Source: Sphingorhabdus sp. YGSMI21 (GTDB taxonomy: Bacteria > Pseudomonadota > Alphaproteobacteria > Sphingomonadales > Sphingomonadaceae). Taken from it: a stretch of DNA of 64,000 bases. Shown here piece after piece: positions 27,602-36,529 of the stretch. The stretch is taken from positions 635,001 to 699,000 of the forward strand of contig NZ_CP022548.1 in NCBI RefSeq assembly GCF_002776575.1. The letters are read 5' to 3'. The notes beneath the pieces were generated by a model. The model was given only the letters and a program-made list of their open reading frames with translations, was not told the DNA's origin and ran no database searches. A program made the position numbers and the translations under genes. The number at the start of each line of letters is the position of its first letter. Position 1 is the stretch's first letter.

Positions 27602-28765
27602 ATGGTGGCCACTCAGGATATAGTCGTAGAACCTGTCACTACCAAGGCCCAGACCAAAGAGTTCATCGATATTGCCTACAAGCTCAACGCCGATGACCCG
27701 CATTGGGTTCCGCCGCTCCGATCCGAAGTCGCCAAGCTTATAACCCCGGGCAAAAACCCGTTTTTCGAACATGCCCGGGTGCAATTGTTCCTCGCTCTCA
27801 GACAGGGCAAGGTGGTTGGCCGGATCAGCGCGCATATCGACGAACTGGCGCTCGAACAGCCGCCCGAACAGGGCATGGGGCCAGGAACCGGCAACTGGGG
27901 CATGATGGAAGCCAGCGATGAAGCAGTGATGCACGCACTGATCCGTCAGGCCGAGTCATGGCTGAAAGACCAGGGCATGACGCGAGTGCTTGCCCCGATC
28001 AGCATGTCGATCTGGGAAGAACCCGGCGTTCTGACCAAAGGCCATGACCATAGTCCGATGATATTGATGGGGCACCACAATGCGGAATATCAGGGATGGA
28101 TCGAGAATCTGGGCTATCGTGTCGCGAAGCGGCTGGTGACCTATCACCTGCCGGTAGAGGATGGTTTTCCCGAACTGGTCAAACGGATCGTGGCATCGGG
28201 CGAGCGCAACAAAAGACTAAAAATACGCAAGGTCGACAAGAAGAATTTCGACCGTGATGCCGCGATTATCATGAATCTTCTCAACGATGCATGGTCGAGC
28301 AATTGGGGATTTGTCCCGATGACCGACCGTGAGATCGAACATGCCGGCAAGAGCCTGAAACCGATCGTTCACGAAGATCTGATCCGGATCGCGGAACTGG
28401 AAGGCGAACCGGTTGCCTTCATGATGACGCTGCCCGACATGAACGAGGCGATCAAGACAATGAACGGCTCGCTATGGCCGTTCGGCTGGGCAAAGCTGCT
28501 CTGGTGGCTGAATTTCCCCAAATCCAACTCGATGCGCGTGCCGCTCATGGGGGTCAAAAAGGAATTGCAGAACAGCCGCCTGGCCAGCCAGATGGTGTTC
28601 ATGCTGATCGAATATATTCGCCGCGATGCCAAGCTCAATTTCGGCACAAAACGCGCGGAAATCGGCTGGATACTGGAAGACAATCAGGGAATGCTGGCGA
28701 TTGCCGAAGCAATCGAAGCGACCATCAACCGCGAATATCTGATTTACGAAAAGCCGATCAGCTAG
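27602..28765 (+). CDS. bcerS: Bacterial ceramide synthase (BcerS-like, GNAT superfamily)
   Basis: A 387-residue protein of the family often annotated as N-acetyltransferase or dATP pyrophosphohydrolase, which includes Caulobacter bCerS (CC_1154, similar length). Features are DDPHWVPPLRSEVAKL, PFFEHARVQLFLALRQGKVV, GRISAHIDE, and a C-terminal GNAT-like half (FMMTLPDMNEAI, RAEIGWILEDNQGMLAIAE). bCerS N-acylates 3-ketosphinganine. Its place at the end of the locus with spt, acp and the reductase supports the call. It is divergent from the desaturase gene with 143 bases between. Confidence 0.82.
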   Translation: MVATQDIVVEPVTTKAQTKEFIDIAYKLNADDPHWVPPLRSEVAKLITPGKNPFFEHARVQLFLALRQGKVVGRISAHIDELALEQPPEQGMGPGTGNWGMMEASDEAVMHALIRQAESWLKDQGMTRVLAPISMSIWEEPGVLTKGHDHSPMILMGHHNAEYQGWIENLGYRVAKRLVTYHLPVEDGFPELVKRIVASGERNKRLKIRKVDKKNFDRDAAIIMNLLNDAWSSNWGFVPMTDREIEHAGKSLKPIVHEDLIRIAELEGEPVAFMMTLPDMNEAIKTMNGSLWPFGWAKLLWWLNFPKSNSMRVPLMGVKKELQNSRLASQMVFMLIEYIRRDAKLNFGTKRAEIGWILEDNQGMLAIAEAIEATINREYLIYEKPIS

Positions 28766-28793
28766 AAAAAGCGATCCGTCGCCGGCGGGGGCG

Positions 28794-29582
28794 TCAGATA
28801 TCCAGGTCAACCCAGGCCGGTGTATGATCGCTGGCCTTCTCCCGCCCGCGATATTCCTTGTCGACGCCGCAGCTTGCAAGGCGGTCGGCGGCTAGCGGGC
28901 TGAGCAGCAGATGGTCGATACGAAAGCCCTGGTCCCGCTGCCAGCCGCCGCTACGATAATCCCAATAAGTCCAGATATTGCCGGCCGGATAGGTGACGCC
29001 CAGCGCATCGGTCCAGCCATCATTCAATATACGGCGATAGCCCTGGCGGCTTTCCGGCTGCATCAGAGCATCATTCTGCATCGCTTTGACCGAATAGACA
29101 TCATTGTCGCGCGGGATGACATTATAGTCGCCGGCGAGCACCGCAGGCACTTCTTCCGCCCAGATTTCGGCAGCCCGCTCGCGCAGACGCTTCATCCAGC
29201 GGAGCTTGAAATCGAATTTTGGTCCGGGATGGGGGTTGCCGTTCGGCAGATAGATACTGGATACGCGCACTTTTGAACCGTCTTTGGCGCTGATATTGGC
29301 TTCGAGATAGCGGCTGTGCTCGTCTTCGGGCTCCCCATCGAGCCCGCGCTTCACTTCGTCCGGAACCTGATCGCGCGCCAAAATGGCGACGCCGTTAAAG
29401 CTTTTCTGGCCGTGCCAGATAGCACCATAGCCGATTTCCTCGAACTTGTCGGCGGGAAATCCTTCGTCCTGCGTCTTGATTTCTTGCAGGCAGGCAACAT
29501 CGGGCCTGGTCTCTTCGAGCCATTCCAGCAGGCGCGGCAGACGCGCCTTGATGCCGTTTATATTGAAGCTGGCTATTTTCAC
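28794..29582 (-). CDS. xth: Exodeoxyribonuclease III
   Basis: AP endonuclease and 3'-5' exonuclease of base excision repair. The 262-residue protein starts MKIASFNINGIKARLPRLLE, with CLQEIKTQ (metal-binding Glu34), LAGDYNVIPRDNDVY (catalytic Asp/Asn) and KASDHTPAWVDLDI at the C-terminus (catalytic His). It begins directly at the last base after the erpA stop, so its ribosome site lies inside erpA and the two are likely coupled. Confidence 0.95.
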   Translation of the reverse strand: MKIASFNINGIKARLPRLLEWLEETRPDVACLQEIKTQDEGFPADKFEEIGYGAIWHGQKSFNGVAILARDQVPDEVKRGLDGEPEDEHSRYLEANISAKDGSKVRVSSIYLPNGNPHPGPKFDFKLRWMKRLRERAAEIWAEEVPAVLAGDYNVIPRDNDVYSVKAMQNDALMQPESRQGYRRILNDGWTDALGVTYPAGNIWTYWDYRSGGWQRDQGFRIDHLLLSPLAADRLASCGVDKEYRGREKASDHTPAWVDLDI

Positions 29583-29933
29583 TTAGATAGAGAAGCTGGA
29601 GCCGCAGCCGCAACCAGATGCCGCGTTGGGATTGGTCACCTGAAAAGCACTGCCACCAAGCGACTCGACAAAGTCGACCGCGCTGCCCCGCACCAGATCG
29701 AGGCTGATTTCGTCGACCACCAGCGTCACGCCGGATTCTTCGACCGCAATATCATCCTCTTCGATGCTGTCCGCCAAGCCGAAGCGATACTGGAAACCGG
29801 AACAGCCGCCACCTTCGACAGCCAGCCGCAAAATGGCTGCCTTGCCCTGTTTTTCGGCAATGGCCGCCACGCGTTTTGCGGCGTTGGGCGTCAGGATAAT
29901 ATCCTGTTCGGTGGTTGCGAGCAGTTGGTTCAT
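29583..29933 (-). CDS. erpA: Iron-sulfur cluster insertion protein ErpA/HesB family
   Basis: A-type Fe-S carrier that delivers clusters to target apoproteins. The 116-residue protein has the three cluster cysteines in GGGCSGFQY and SGCGCGSSFS. FGLADSIEEDD and FQVTNPNAASG are also typical of the family. ErpA is preferred over IscA because no isc or suf genes surround it, but the family members are hard to separate by sequence alone. It is followed immediately by xth. Confidence 0.88.
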   Translation of the reverse strand: MNQLLATTEQDIILTPNAAKRVAAIAEKQGKAAILRLAVEGGGCSGFQYRFGLADSIEEDDIAVEESGVTLVVDEISLDLVRGSAVDFVESLGGSAFQVTNPNAASGCGCGSSFSI

Positions 29934-29954
29934 GATCTTTAGATAGGGAGAATC

Positions 29955-29989
29955 AAAAGGAGCGGCAAGCCTTAAGCTTTAACCGCTCC
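29955..29989 (-). terminator. Probable intrinsic terminator of the M23 peptidase gene
   Basis: Read on the minus strand, GGAGCGG (29989-29983) pairs with CCGCTCC (29965-29959) around a 17-base loop containing AAGCTTAAGGCTT. It is followed by TTTT. It lies 36 bases after the M23 gene stop and before erpA. Confidence 0.6.
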
Positions 29990-30024
29990 CTGATGCACCC
30001 TCTCCCAAAGGTGTAAAATCTGTC

Positions 30025-30729
30025 TTATTCCGCTGGGCCGCCCAATGCAACGCCGGAATTCAGCTTCTGCGCGATCAGGAAATCATTGGACTGCATGAAC
30101 GGGATCGGATTGACCGCTTCGCCGGCAATCCGCACTTCGTAGTGAAGGTGACTGCCGGTGGAACGACCGGTAGAACCCATGAAGCCGATCAGGTCACCGC
30201 TCTTGACCCGTGCATTGGCTTCGACATTAAGCCGCGACATGTGACCGTAGCGGGTCTGGATGCCGTTGCCGTGATTGATTTCGATATATTTGCCATAGCC
30301 GCCCAGCCATTGTGCGCGTCCGACGATACCGTCAGCGGTGGCGTAAATTGGTGTGCCAATCGGGCCGGCCATATCGAGGCCCTTGTGATTGGCGCGACGG
30401 CCCTTGAAGGGGTCGGACCGGAAACCGTAGGAGCTTGTCAGTGTGAAGTCTTTTACCGGCTTGCGAGATGGAATGGTCAGCTTGACCTCTTCCTTTTTCC
30501 CCTGGCCGCTCCATTTGTCGAAAATAAGTTTGAAAGCGGGGTCAGCTTCGCCAAGTGCGCTTTCGGCGGCCTGGCTTTTCAGAACATCGACCGGGATACT
30601 GGCTTCTGCCGCTTCTGCAGCGTCTTCCGCTGAGGCAGCGGTGGAAAAGATCATTGCCGAACCGAGGAGGGCAACTGCTGTGATCTTGGTCACAGATTTC
30701 TTGAACAAAACTACTATGTTTTCGGTCAT
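30025..30729 (-). CDS. M23 (LytM) family peptidase
   Basis: A 234-residue exported protein with signal peptide (cleavage near ASA at 32-34). The LytM domain spans about 95-215: zinc ligands H115 and D119 in NHKGLDMAGP, then RYGHMSR with H163, and SHLHYEV with H194/H196. All active-site residues are present, so it is likely an active peptidoglycan endopeptidase in the periplasm. There is no SH3 or LysM anchor. An in-frame coiled or linker region (about 40-90) precedes the catalytic domain. Confidence 0.93.
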   Translation of the reverse strand: MTENIVVLFKKSVTKITAVALLGSAMIFSTAASAEDAAEAAEASIPVDVLKSQAAESALGEADPAFKLIFDKWSGQGKKEEVKLTIPSRKPVKDFTLTSSYGFRSDPFKGRRANHKGLDMAGPIGTPIYATADGIVGRAQWLGGYGKYIEINHGNGIQTRYGHMSRLNVEANARVKSGDLIGFMGSTGRSTGSHLHYEVRIAGEAVNPIPFMQSNDFLIAQKLNSGVALGGPAE

Positions 30730-30836
30730 ATAATGATCGAACCTTTATCTGCGACCCATGAAATCCATGGCTTGAATTTTGTGGCGGAACCTTCGCCCCC
30801 GTTGTGCGTTTACGGGTGTAAATTCATATCGGTTAA

Positions 30837-31634
30837 TTATTCAATGCCATAATAATATTCTCGGGTCAGACCGGCTGTCTGGCGCGCTGAGTCGTTAAAT
30901 GGAGGCTTTAACCCGCCGGTGAAGTGGGTTTTTACAAGATTTTTCCAATGCGCATGCGGGGCCCGATAATGCCTTTTGCAATCATATTCGAACCATTTCG
31001 TGCCGAAAGAGACGTGAACAATCTCGTCATTATAGATGCGATGTAAAACCTTCGCCGTCAGATCATCACCCTGCCGCTTGAAACGCTCGACGGTTTCCAG
31101 TGTCACATCCAGCCCCCTCGCCTCGAGTACCATCGGGACAATCGCCAGCCGTGCCGACGCATCATGAGCGGTATTTTTTGCGCTATCCCAGAGACCATCA
31201 TGAGCGGGCAGCGCTCCGTAATGACTGTCCTGATCCCGCAATCTGCGATCCAGCAAAGCGAAATGCATCGCTTCTTCCGCACCGACCCGCATCCAGTCAT
31301 CGGTAAATTCCCGCGGAAATTGCGATCCGAACCGGCCGATCATGTCGAAGGCCAGATCAATCGCGACAAATTCTATATGGGCGAGCGCGTGGATCAGGGC
31401 GATCCGCCGGGGCACGGAAGTGCCCTTGCCGCGTCGCGGCATGTCGCGCGGCCGCATCAAGACCGGATGATCAGGGCGCGCCGGTATATCCGGCATGGCC
31501 TCGCCAAATCCGTGCGCCAGCCGCCCCAGCCGCCATTCCCGCGCAGCATGACGGGCAGCCATTACCTTGGTGAGCGGATCGGCGGTCTGCAGCACGCGCA
31601 AAACCGCGCTGCCGACATCAAGCTGTTCGGTCAT
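30837..31634 (-). CDS. DUF455 ferritin-like protein
   Basis: A 265-residue protein with the DUF455 pattern: RRIALIHALAHIEFVAIDLA, EEAMHFALLDRRL, PMVLEARGLDVT and RIYNDEIVHVSFG. The paired Glu/His residues at helix positions are those of a ferritin-like di-iron four-helix bundle. Its function is not defined; a tRNA-hydroxylase-like or oxidase activity would fit the fold. It follows bcp by 9 bases on the same strand at the end of the tgt-glnE-bcp run. Confidence 0.85.
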   Translation of the reverse strand: MTEQLDVGSAVLRVLQTADPLTKVMAARHAAREWRLGRLAHGFGEAMPDIPARPDHPVLMRPRDMPRRGKGTSVPRRIALIHALAHIEFVAIDLAFDMIGRFGSQFPREFTDDWMRVGAEEAMHFALLDRRLRDQDSHYGALPAHDGLWDSAKNTAHDASARLAIVPMVLEARGLDVTLETVERFKRQGDDLTAKVLHRIYNDEIVHVSFGTKWFEYDCKRHYRAPHAHWKNLVKTHFTGGLKPPFNDSARQTAGLTREYYYGIE

Positions 31635-31643
31635 TTCAGGGGA

Positions 31644-32105
31644 CTATGCCGCCTGTACCGCAGCCAGCACCTCTTCCGCGTGGCCCTTGACCTTCACTTT
31701 CGGCCAGGCCTTCAGCACGATGCCGTCCGGCCCGATCAGAAATGTCGAGCGGATGATCCCCATGAAGGTCTTGCCGTACATTTTCTTTTCCGCCCAGACG
31801 CCGATTTTCTCGAGAAACTCGGTGCTTTCGTCGGAAGCGATATCGACGGTCAACTCCTGTTTGTTGATGAAATTCTGCTGTCTTTTCGGCGAGTCCGCCG
31901 ACATGCCGAGCACCGCAGCGCCGGCTGTTTCAAATTCGGGCAGGAGCGCCGAAAAATCCTTTGATTCTGTCGTGCAACCCGGCGTGCTGGCTTTCGGATA
32001 GAAAAACAGCACCAGCTTTTTCCCGGCATAGTCGGAAATCCTCACCGGACTGCCATCCGGCGCCACCAGTTCCATATCCGGAATTTTATCGCCCACATCG
32101 ATCAT
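31644..32105 (-). CDS. bcp: Peroxiredoxin, Bcp/PrxQ type
   Basis: Thiol peroxidase of 153 residues that reduces peroxides in the cytosol. The peroxidatic cysteine is C44 in KASTPGCTTESKDF, and SADSPKRQQNF and RSTFLIGPDGIV fit the Bcp group. Escherichia coli Bcp has a second Cys five residues on. Here that position is Lys, and there is no other Cys in the protein, so it works by a 1-Cys mechanism with an external thiol. It overlaps glnE by 4 bases. Confidence 0.93.
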   Translation of the reverse strand: MIDVGDKIPDMELVAPDGSPVRISDYAGKKLVLFFYPKASTPGCTTESKDFSALLPEFETAGAAVLGMSADSPKRQQNFINKQELTVDIASDESTEFLEKIGVWAEKKMYGKTFMGIIRSTFLIGPDGIVLKAWPKVKVKGHAEEVLAAVQAA

Positions 32106-34828
32106 ATAATATCTCCTAATATTTCATCGGGATCCGGCCGCAAGTGCCTGTTCCACTCGTCGATAACGCATTGGCGCGCCCGATCATAGCCGTCGAGCAG
32201 CGCGTCCCAGCTTTCCTGTCCCGCAGCCTTGGCGATCAACGCCCGGCTGGTTTCCGGCGGAAAGTCGCAATCCGGCGACATCAGCCGCAGGGCCACCAGC
32301 AGGCGGGTCATCAGCTCATGTGCGGTGATCATTTCCTTGTCGAGATGCCCCGCGTCCACCAGCGCGCGGACCGCCTTGCCCAATTGCGGGTAGAGCGCCT
32401 CACCCGTTTTCAGCTGCAGAAAATGGACGATAAACTCCCAGTCGACCAGCCCGCCTTCCATCATCTTGGTGTCCAGCGGCCCCTTGGGCGGCTTATGCTC
32501 GACAATATCCAGCCGCATTTTCCGGACCGCCTTGCGCAAAGCTTCGGGTTCGCGTTCCTTGCCCAGGATGTCGCATATTTCTTTTTGAAGCTCGGCCCGC
32601 GCGGCCGGATCGCCATAGACGGGCCGCGCCCGGGTCAGCGCCATATGCTCCCAGGTCCAGGCATTTTCCCGCTGATATTTGTAGAAACTCTCCAGCGTGA
32701 CGGCCAGCGGCCCCTGCGTGCCCGAGGGCCGCAATCTCGTGTCCACTTCATAGAGCGGGCCAGCAGCCGTCGGAACGGAGAAAGCCGTCACCAGCCGTGC
32801 GGCGAGGCGGTTATAATATTGCGTAGCGCCCAATGATCTTGCGCCGTCCGATTCGGCACTATGGTCGCCACTGAACAGGAAGATCAGGTCGAGGTCCGAC
32901 GCATGCGTCAGCGCCTCTCCGCCCAGCCGCCCCAGCGCGAGGATGAGCAGCGTGCCGCCCGGGACCTTGCCGTGTATTTCCTCGAATTCCGTTATGGTCG
33001 CGTCGGTCAGCACCTGGATTGCCGCTTCCGCCACCCGGGCATAGCCCGCCGAAATGGCAAGCGCATCATGATGGCCCTCGATCAGCTGCACGCCGAGCGC
33101 AAAGCGTTTGTCGCCGACCCGGGCCCGCACCCTGTCGAGCAGCATCTGGTAATCATCGCCCGGCTCCATGCGGGCAAATTGTTCGACCAGTTCCTCCACC
33201 GATGGTGGCAGGTCCAGCGCCGTGGCATCGATCAGGCCGTCGAACAATTCCGCCCGCTGCGCGAGCGCGTCGGCCAGCACCGGCGCGTGGCTGAGAATCT
33301 TGCCAAGCAGGTCGAGCAGAGCCGGGCGGGCTTCCAATATCCGGAAGAAATTGATCGCGGTCGGCAATTTCTCGATCAAACTGTCGAGCCGCGCCAGCGC
33401 CTTGGTCGAATTGGGCGCCGTGGCGATCGCATCGACCAGATCGGGCAATATCGCCTCGAAGGATTCCTGCGCGGCCGAGGATCGCAAGGCGGTAACCTTG
33501 CCGCTCCGCCAGCGCCGGATCGCCTGCAGGAAGCTGTCCCCCTCGATCAGATTCTTCTCCGCTATCACCGCGGCCAGCTTCTCCTCATCCAGCGGCAGTC
33601 GCCGGTCGTCTTCCGGCTCGATCAGATCATCGTAGATGGTGCCAACCGCCTCCACATGGGGGGCAAGCAGGTCGAGCAGCTGCTGTCCGCTCTGAAGCCC
33701 GTGCAGTCGTGCCACGCGGTCAAGGTCCGCGGCCGCGTCTGGCAGGCTGTGGGTCTGCTGGTCGTTGACCATCTGGAGGCGATGTTCGATGACCCGGTAA
33801 AGTTCGTAGGATTCGCTCAGCACCCGCGCCTTGTCGCCATCGATCCGTTCGGCCTTGACCAGCGCAGACAGCGCATCGCGCGTTGCCGGTGCGCGCAGGT
33901 CCGGTTGTCGGCCGCCAAAAATCAACTGGTGCATCTGGGCGTAGAATTCCGTCTCGCGAATGCCGCCGCGCCCGCGCTTCAGATCGAAACCCGGGCCGAA
34001 TTTCTGGCCGGCAGCATAATGATCGCGGATTTGCGCGGTGACCGACCCGATATTCTTGATGGCGCCATAATCCAGCGAGCGCCGCCAGATGAACGGATTG
34101 ATCGTCTCTAGAAAATAGCGCCCCAGCTCCGGATCCCCCGCAGCGGCGCGCGAGCGGATATAGGCCGCCTGTTCCCAAGCGAGCGCGCTCGATTCATAAT
34201 AGCTGATCGCCGCTTCCACCGGTAGCGCCACCGGGCTTACTTCCGGCGAAGGGCGCAAGCGCATGTCGACGCGGAACACATAGCCGTCGGCATCGCGGCT
34301 GTTGAGCGCTTCGACCAGCTGCTGGCCGATCCGCCGCGCGGCGTCGCTGGGTTCTTCCCGGCCGCGCACCGGGATCTTGTCGGGATCGTAGATGAAGATC
34401 GGATCGATATCCGAAGAATAGTTGAGTTCGCGGCTGCCGTGCTTGCCGAGGCCGATGATCGAAAAGCCTTCCAGCGGCGCATCGGGATAGCGGGTCGCAT
34501 ATATATCGGCCAAAGCCTCGTCGAGCGCCCGGTCGGCAAAATCGGACAGGCGGGTGATCACGTCGGTGAGCGACAATTGGCCGGCAAGATCGCCAATCGC
34601 CAGCGTCAGCGCCAGCGCCCGTTTTTCCCATCGCAGCTTTTGCCGAACATTGGCGGCGCCCGCTCCCGCGTCGCGCACATAGTCCAGCGCCCCGTCGAGA
34701 TTATCCTCTGCAAGCAGATCGGTAAGCTCGGGCAGCACCTGCATCGCCATCCCGAGATAGGGCGCATGATCACGCGCGCGGTCCAGCGCATCCTGCAGAC
34801 TCGTCTTTTCCGGCAGTCCGATGATCAT
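32102..34828 (-). CDS. glnE: Bifunctional glutamine synthetase adenylyltransferase/deadenylase
   Basis: Modifies glutamine synthetase by adding and removing AMP under control of PII. The 908-residue protein has two nucleotidyltransferase domains: the N-terminal deadenylase site [20 protein letters not shown] (about residue 126) and the C-terminal adenylyltransferase site [20 protein letters not shown] (about 629). A GlnD PII-uridylyltransferase-like helical part follows each. Full length. It overlaps tgt by 4 bases upstream and bcp by 4 bases downstream. Confidence 0.95.
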   Translation of the reverse strand: MIIGLPEKTSLQDALDRARDHAPYLGMAMQVLPELTDLLAEDNLDGALDYVRDAGAGAANVRQKLRWEKRALALTLAIGDLAGQLSLTDVITRLSDFADRALDEALADIYATRYPDAPLEGFSIIGLGKHGSRELNYSSDIDPIFIYDPDKIPVRGREEPSDAARRIGQQLVEALNSRDADGYVFRVDMRLRPSPEVSPVALPVEAAISYYESSALAWEQAAYIRSRAAAGDPELGRYFLETINPFIWRRSLDYGAIKNIGSVTAQIRDHYAAGQKFGPGFDLKRGRGGIRETEFYAQMHQLIFGGRQPDLRAPATRDALSALVKAERIDGDKARVLSESYELYRVIEHRLQMVNDQQTHSLPDAAADLDRVARLHGLQSGQQLLDLLAPHVEAVGTIYDDLIEPEDDRRLPLDEEKLAAVIAEKNLIEGDSFLQAIRRWRSGKVTALRSSAAQESFEAILPDLVDAIATAPNSTKALARLDSLIEKLPTAINFFRILEARPALLDLLGKILSHAPVLADALAQRAELFDGLIDATALDLPPSVEELVEQFARMEPGDDYQMLLDRVRARVGDKRFALGVQLIEGHHDALAISAGYARVAEAAIQVLTDATITEFEEIHGKVPGGTLLILALGRLGGEALTHASDLDLIFLFSGDHSAESDGARSLGATQYYNRLAARLVTAFSVPTAAGPLYEVDTRLRPSGTQGPLAVTLESFYKYQRENAWTWEHMALTRARPVYGDPAARAELQKEICDILGKEREPEALRKAVRKMRLDIVEHKPPKGPLDTKMMEGGLVDWEFIVHFLQLKTGEALYPQLGKAVRALVDAGHLDKEMITAHELMTRLLVALRLMSPDCDFPPETSRALIAKAAGQESWDALLDGYDRARQCVIDEWNRHLRPDPDEILGDII

Positions 34829-35958
34829 GGTTTCAGATAGGCGCTGCGGAAATTTTTGGCAAAATCGGCAAATGTTCCGGCGGCAATCGCGTCCCGCATG
34901 CCCGCCATCAGCGATTGATAATATGCGATATTATGCTCGGTCATCAGCATCGCGCCCAATATCTCCTTGGCCCGGATCAGATGGTGCAGATAGGCGCGGC
35001 TATGGTTCTGGCAAACCGGACAGGCGCAATTTTCGTCCAGCGGAGCAAGGTCCTCGGCAAATTTTGCGTTGCGGATATTGATCGGTCCCTGCGCGGTGAA
35101 CGCCTGCCCGTTGCGGCCGGACCGGCTTGGCAGCACGCAATCGAACATGTCGACGCCACGTTCTACCGCACCGACCAGATCATCCGGCTTGCCCACACCC
35201 ATCAGGTAGCGCGGCTTGTCAGCGGGCAATTGTCCCGGCGCATAGTCGAGCACGTCGAACATCGCTTCCTGCCCTTCGCCCACGGCCAGTCCGCCAATCG
35301 CATAGCCGTCAAAACCGATCTCGATCAGCGCTTCGGCAGAGGCCGCCCGCATTTCCTTGTCCAGCGAACCCTGCTGGATCCCGAACAAGGCCGCTCTTGC
35401 CGCATGCTCCTCACCGCTGTCAAAACCGTCGCGCGACCGCTTGGCCCAGCGCATCGACCGTTCCATCGAGGCCAATGCCTCTTCGCGGGTCGCACCATTT
35501 TTGGTGCATTCGTCGAACGCCATAACGATGTCGCTGCCCAACAACCGCTGGATTTCCATCGACCGTTCAGGGGTCAGCATATGCCGCGAACCGTCGAGAT
35601 GGCTCTGGAATTCCACCCCGTTCTCGCTCAATTTCGTCAGCTCAGACAGGCTCATCACCTGATAGCCGCCGCTGTCGGTCAGGATCGGGCGATTCCAGTT
35701 CATGAACTTGTGCAGACCGCCAAGCCGCGCCACCCGCTCCGCGCCCGGGCGCAGCATCAGGTGATAGGTATTGCCGAGAATGATGTCTGCACCCGTCGCG
35801 CGCACGGTCTCCGGCTTCAGCGCCTTGACCGTGGCCGCCGTGCCCACCGGCATGAAGGCCGGCGTGCGAATCTCACCGCGCAACATGCTGATTGTGCCGG
35901 TCCGCGCCTTGCCGTCGGTCGCCGCAATGGAAAAGGAAAAGCGCTCAGCCATGGACAT
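34825..35958 (-). CDS. tgt: tRNA-guanine transglycosylase
   Basis: Exchanges guanine 34 for preQ1 in tRNAs with GUN anticodons. The 377-residue protein has [13 protein letters not shown] (catalytic Asp at about 92), the second Asp in [17 protein letters not shown] (about 265), and the zinc site [17 protein letters not shown]. It is first in a run with glnE, bcp and the DUF455 gene. queA, acting next in the pathway, is 2 kb away on the same strand but behind a terminator and an aldehyde dehydrogenase gene. Confidence 0.96.
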   Translation of the reverse strand: MSMAERFSFSIAATDGKARTGTISMLRGEIRTPAFMPVGTAATVKALKPETVRATGADIILGNTYHLMLRPGAERVARLGGLHKFMNWNRPILTDSGGYQVMSLSELTKLSENGVEFQSHLDGSRHMLTPERSMEIQRLLGSDIVMAFDECTKNGATREEALASMERSMRWAKRSRDGFDSGEEHAARAALFGIQQGSLDKEMRAASAEALIEIGFDGYAIGGLAVGEGQEAMFDVLDYAPGQLPADKPRYLMGVGKPDDLVGAVERGVDMFDCVLPSRSGRNGQAFTAQGPINIRNAKFAEDLAPLDENCACPVCQNHSRAYLHHLIRAKEILGAMLMTEHNIAYYQSLMAGMRDAIAAGTFADFAKNFRSAYLKP

Positions 35959-36106
35959 GCCCGCTTCGCAACGTGAAACCAGATTTTACGGCCTCGATTT
36001 TGTGTTTTACTGTTGTTGGTGTAACCAATGGTCTGTCCTGTTCGAATATTTCGACATCTGTGCAGGATGGGCGCAGATTCTCAAAGACCTAAATCGGGAG
36101 TAATTT

Positions 36107-36460
36107 ATGACAAAAGCAACAACATTGGGTTCCGCGGCAACCGCACTGATCGCGGCAGCCGCTCTTTCCGCCTGCTCCGGCGGCAATGGTGAAACGGCCA
36201 GCGAAGGCGCGGAAGCAACAAGCGGCGAAGTGACCGAAGTCGCCGCGGCGGACCAGGAGAAATGCTACGGCATCGCGCTGGCCGGCCAGAATGATTGCAA
36301 AGCCGGTGAAGGCACAACCTGTGCCGGCACTTCTGTCGTCGATTATCAGGGCAATGCCTGGAAAAACACCGATGTAGGCGAATGCGAAGCCATGGGTGGC
36401 TCGCTCACCGAAGTTGCCGACAATGACCCACCGGTTGCACCGGCTCCTGCCGAAGGCTGA
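36107..36460 (+). CDS. DUF2282/bufferin-like lipoprotein
   Basis: A 117-residue small protein with a lipoprotein signal (LSAC, C23). After a low-complexity acidic linker comes the DUF2282 (BufA-type) signature: [35 protein letters not shown], then [10 protein letters not shown]. The four conserved cysteines are C53, C64, C72 and C93. In bufferins these cysteines are modified by a DUF692 (MNIO) enzyme for copper binding. No DUF692 or DUF2063 gene is adjacent. A ribosome site GGGAG precedes the ATG, and a strong terminator follows. Confidence 0.82.
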   Translation: MTKATTLGSAATALIAAAALSACSGGNGETASEGAEATSGEVTEVAAADQEKCYGIALAGQNDCKAGEGTTCAGTSVVDYQGNAWKNTDVGECEAMGGSLTEVADNDPPVAPAPAEG

Positions 36461-36481
36461 GCCTTTCGGTCAGTAAAGAAA

Positions 36482-36512
36482 AAAAGGGCGGCTCGGTTGA
36501 GCCGCCCTTTTT
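36482..36512. terminator. Bidirectional intrinsic terminator
   Basis: Perfect stem GGGCGGCTC / GAGCCGCCC around a GGTT loop, with AAAAA before and TTTTT after, so it works on both strands. It sits between the convergent DUF2282 and aldehyde dehydrogenase genes, 21 bases after the first stop and 17 before the second. Confidence 0.92.
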
Positions 36513-36529
36513 GTTTCCGTAGCGCGCGT

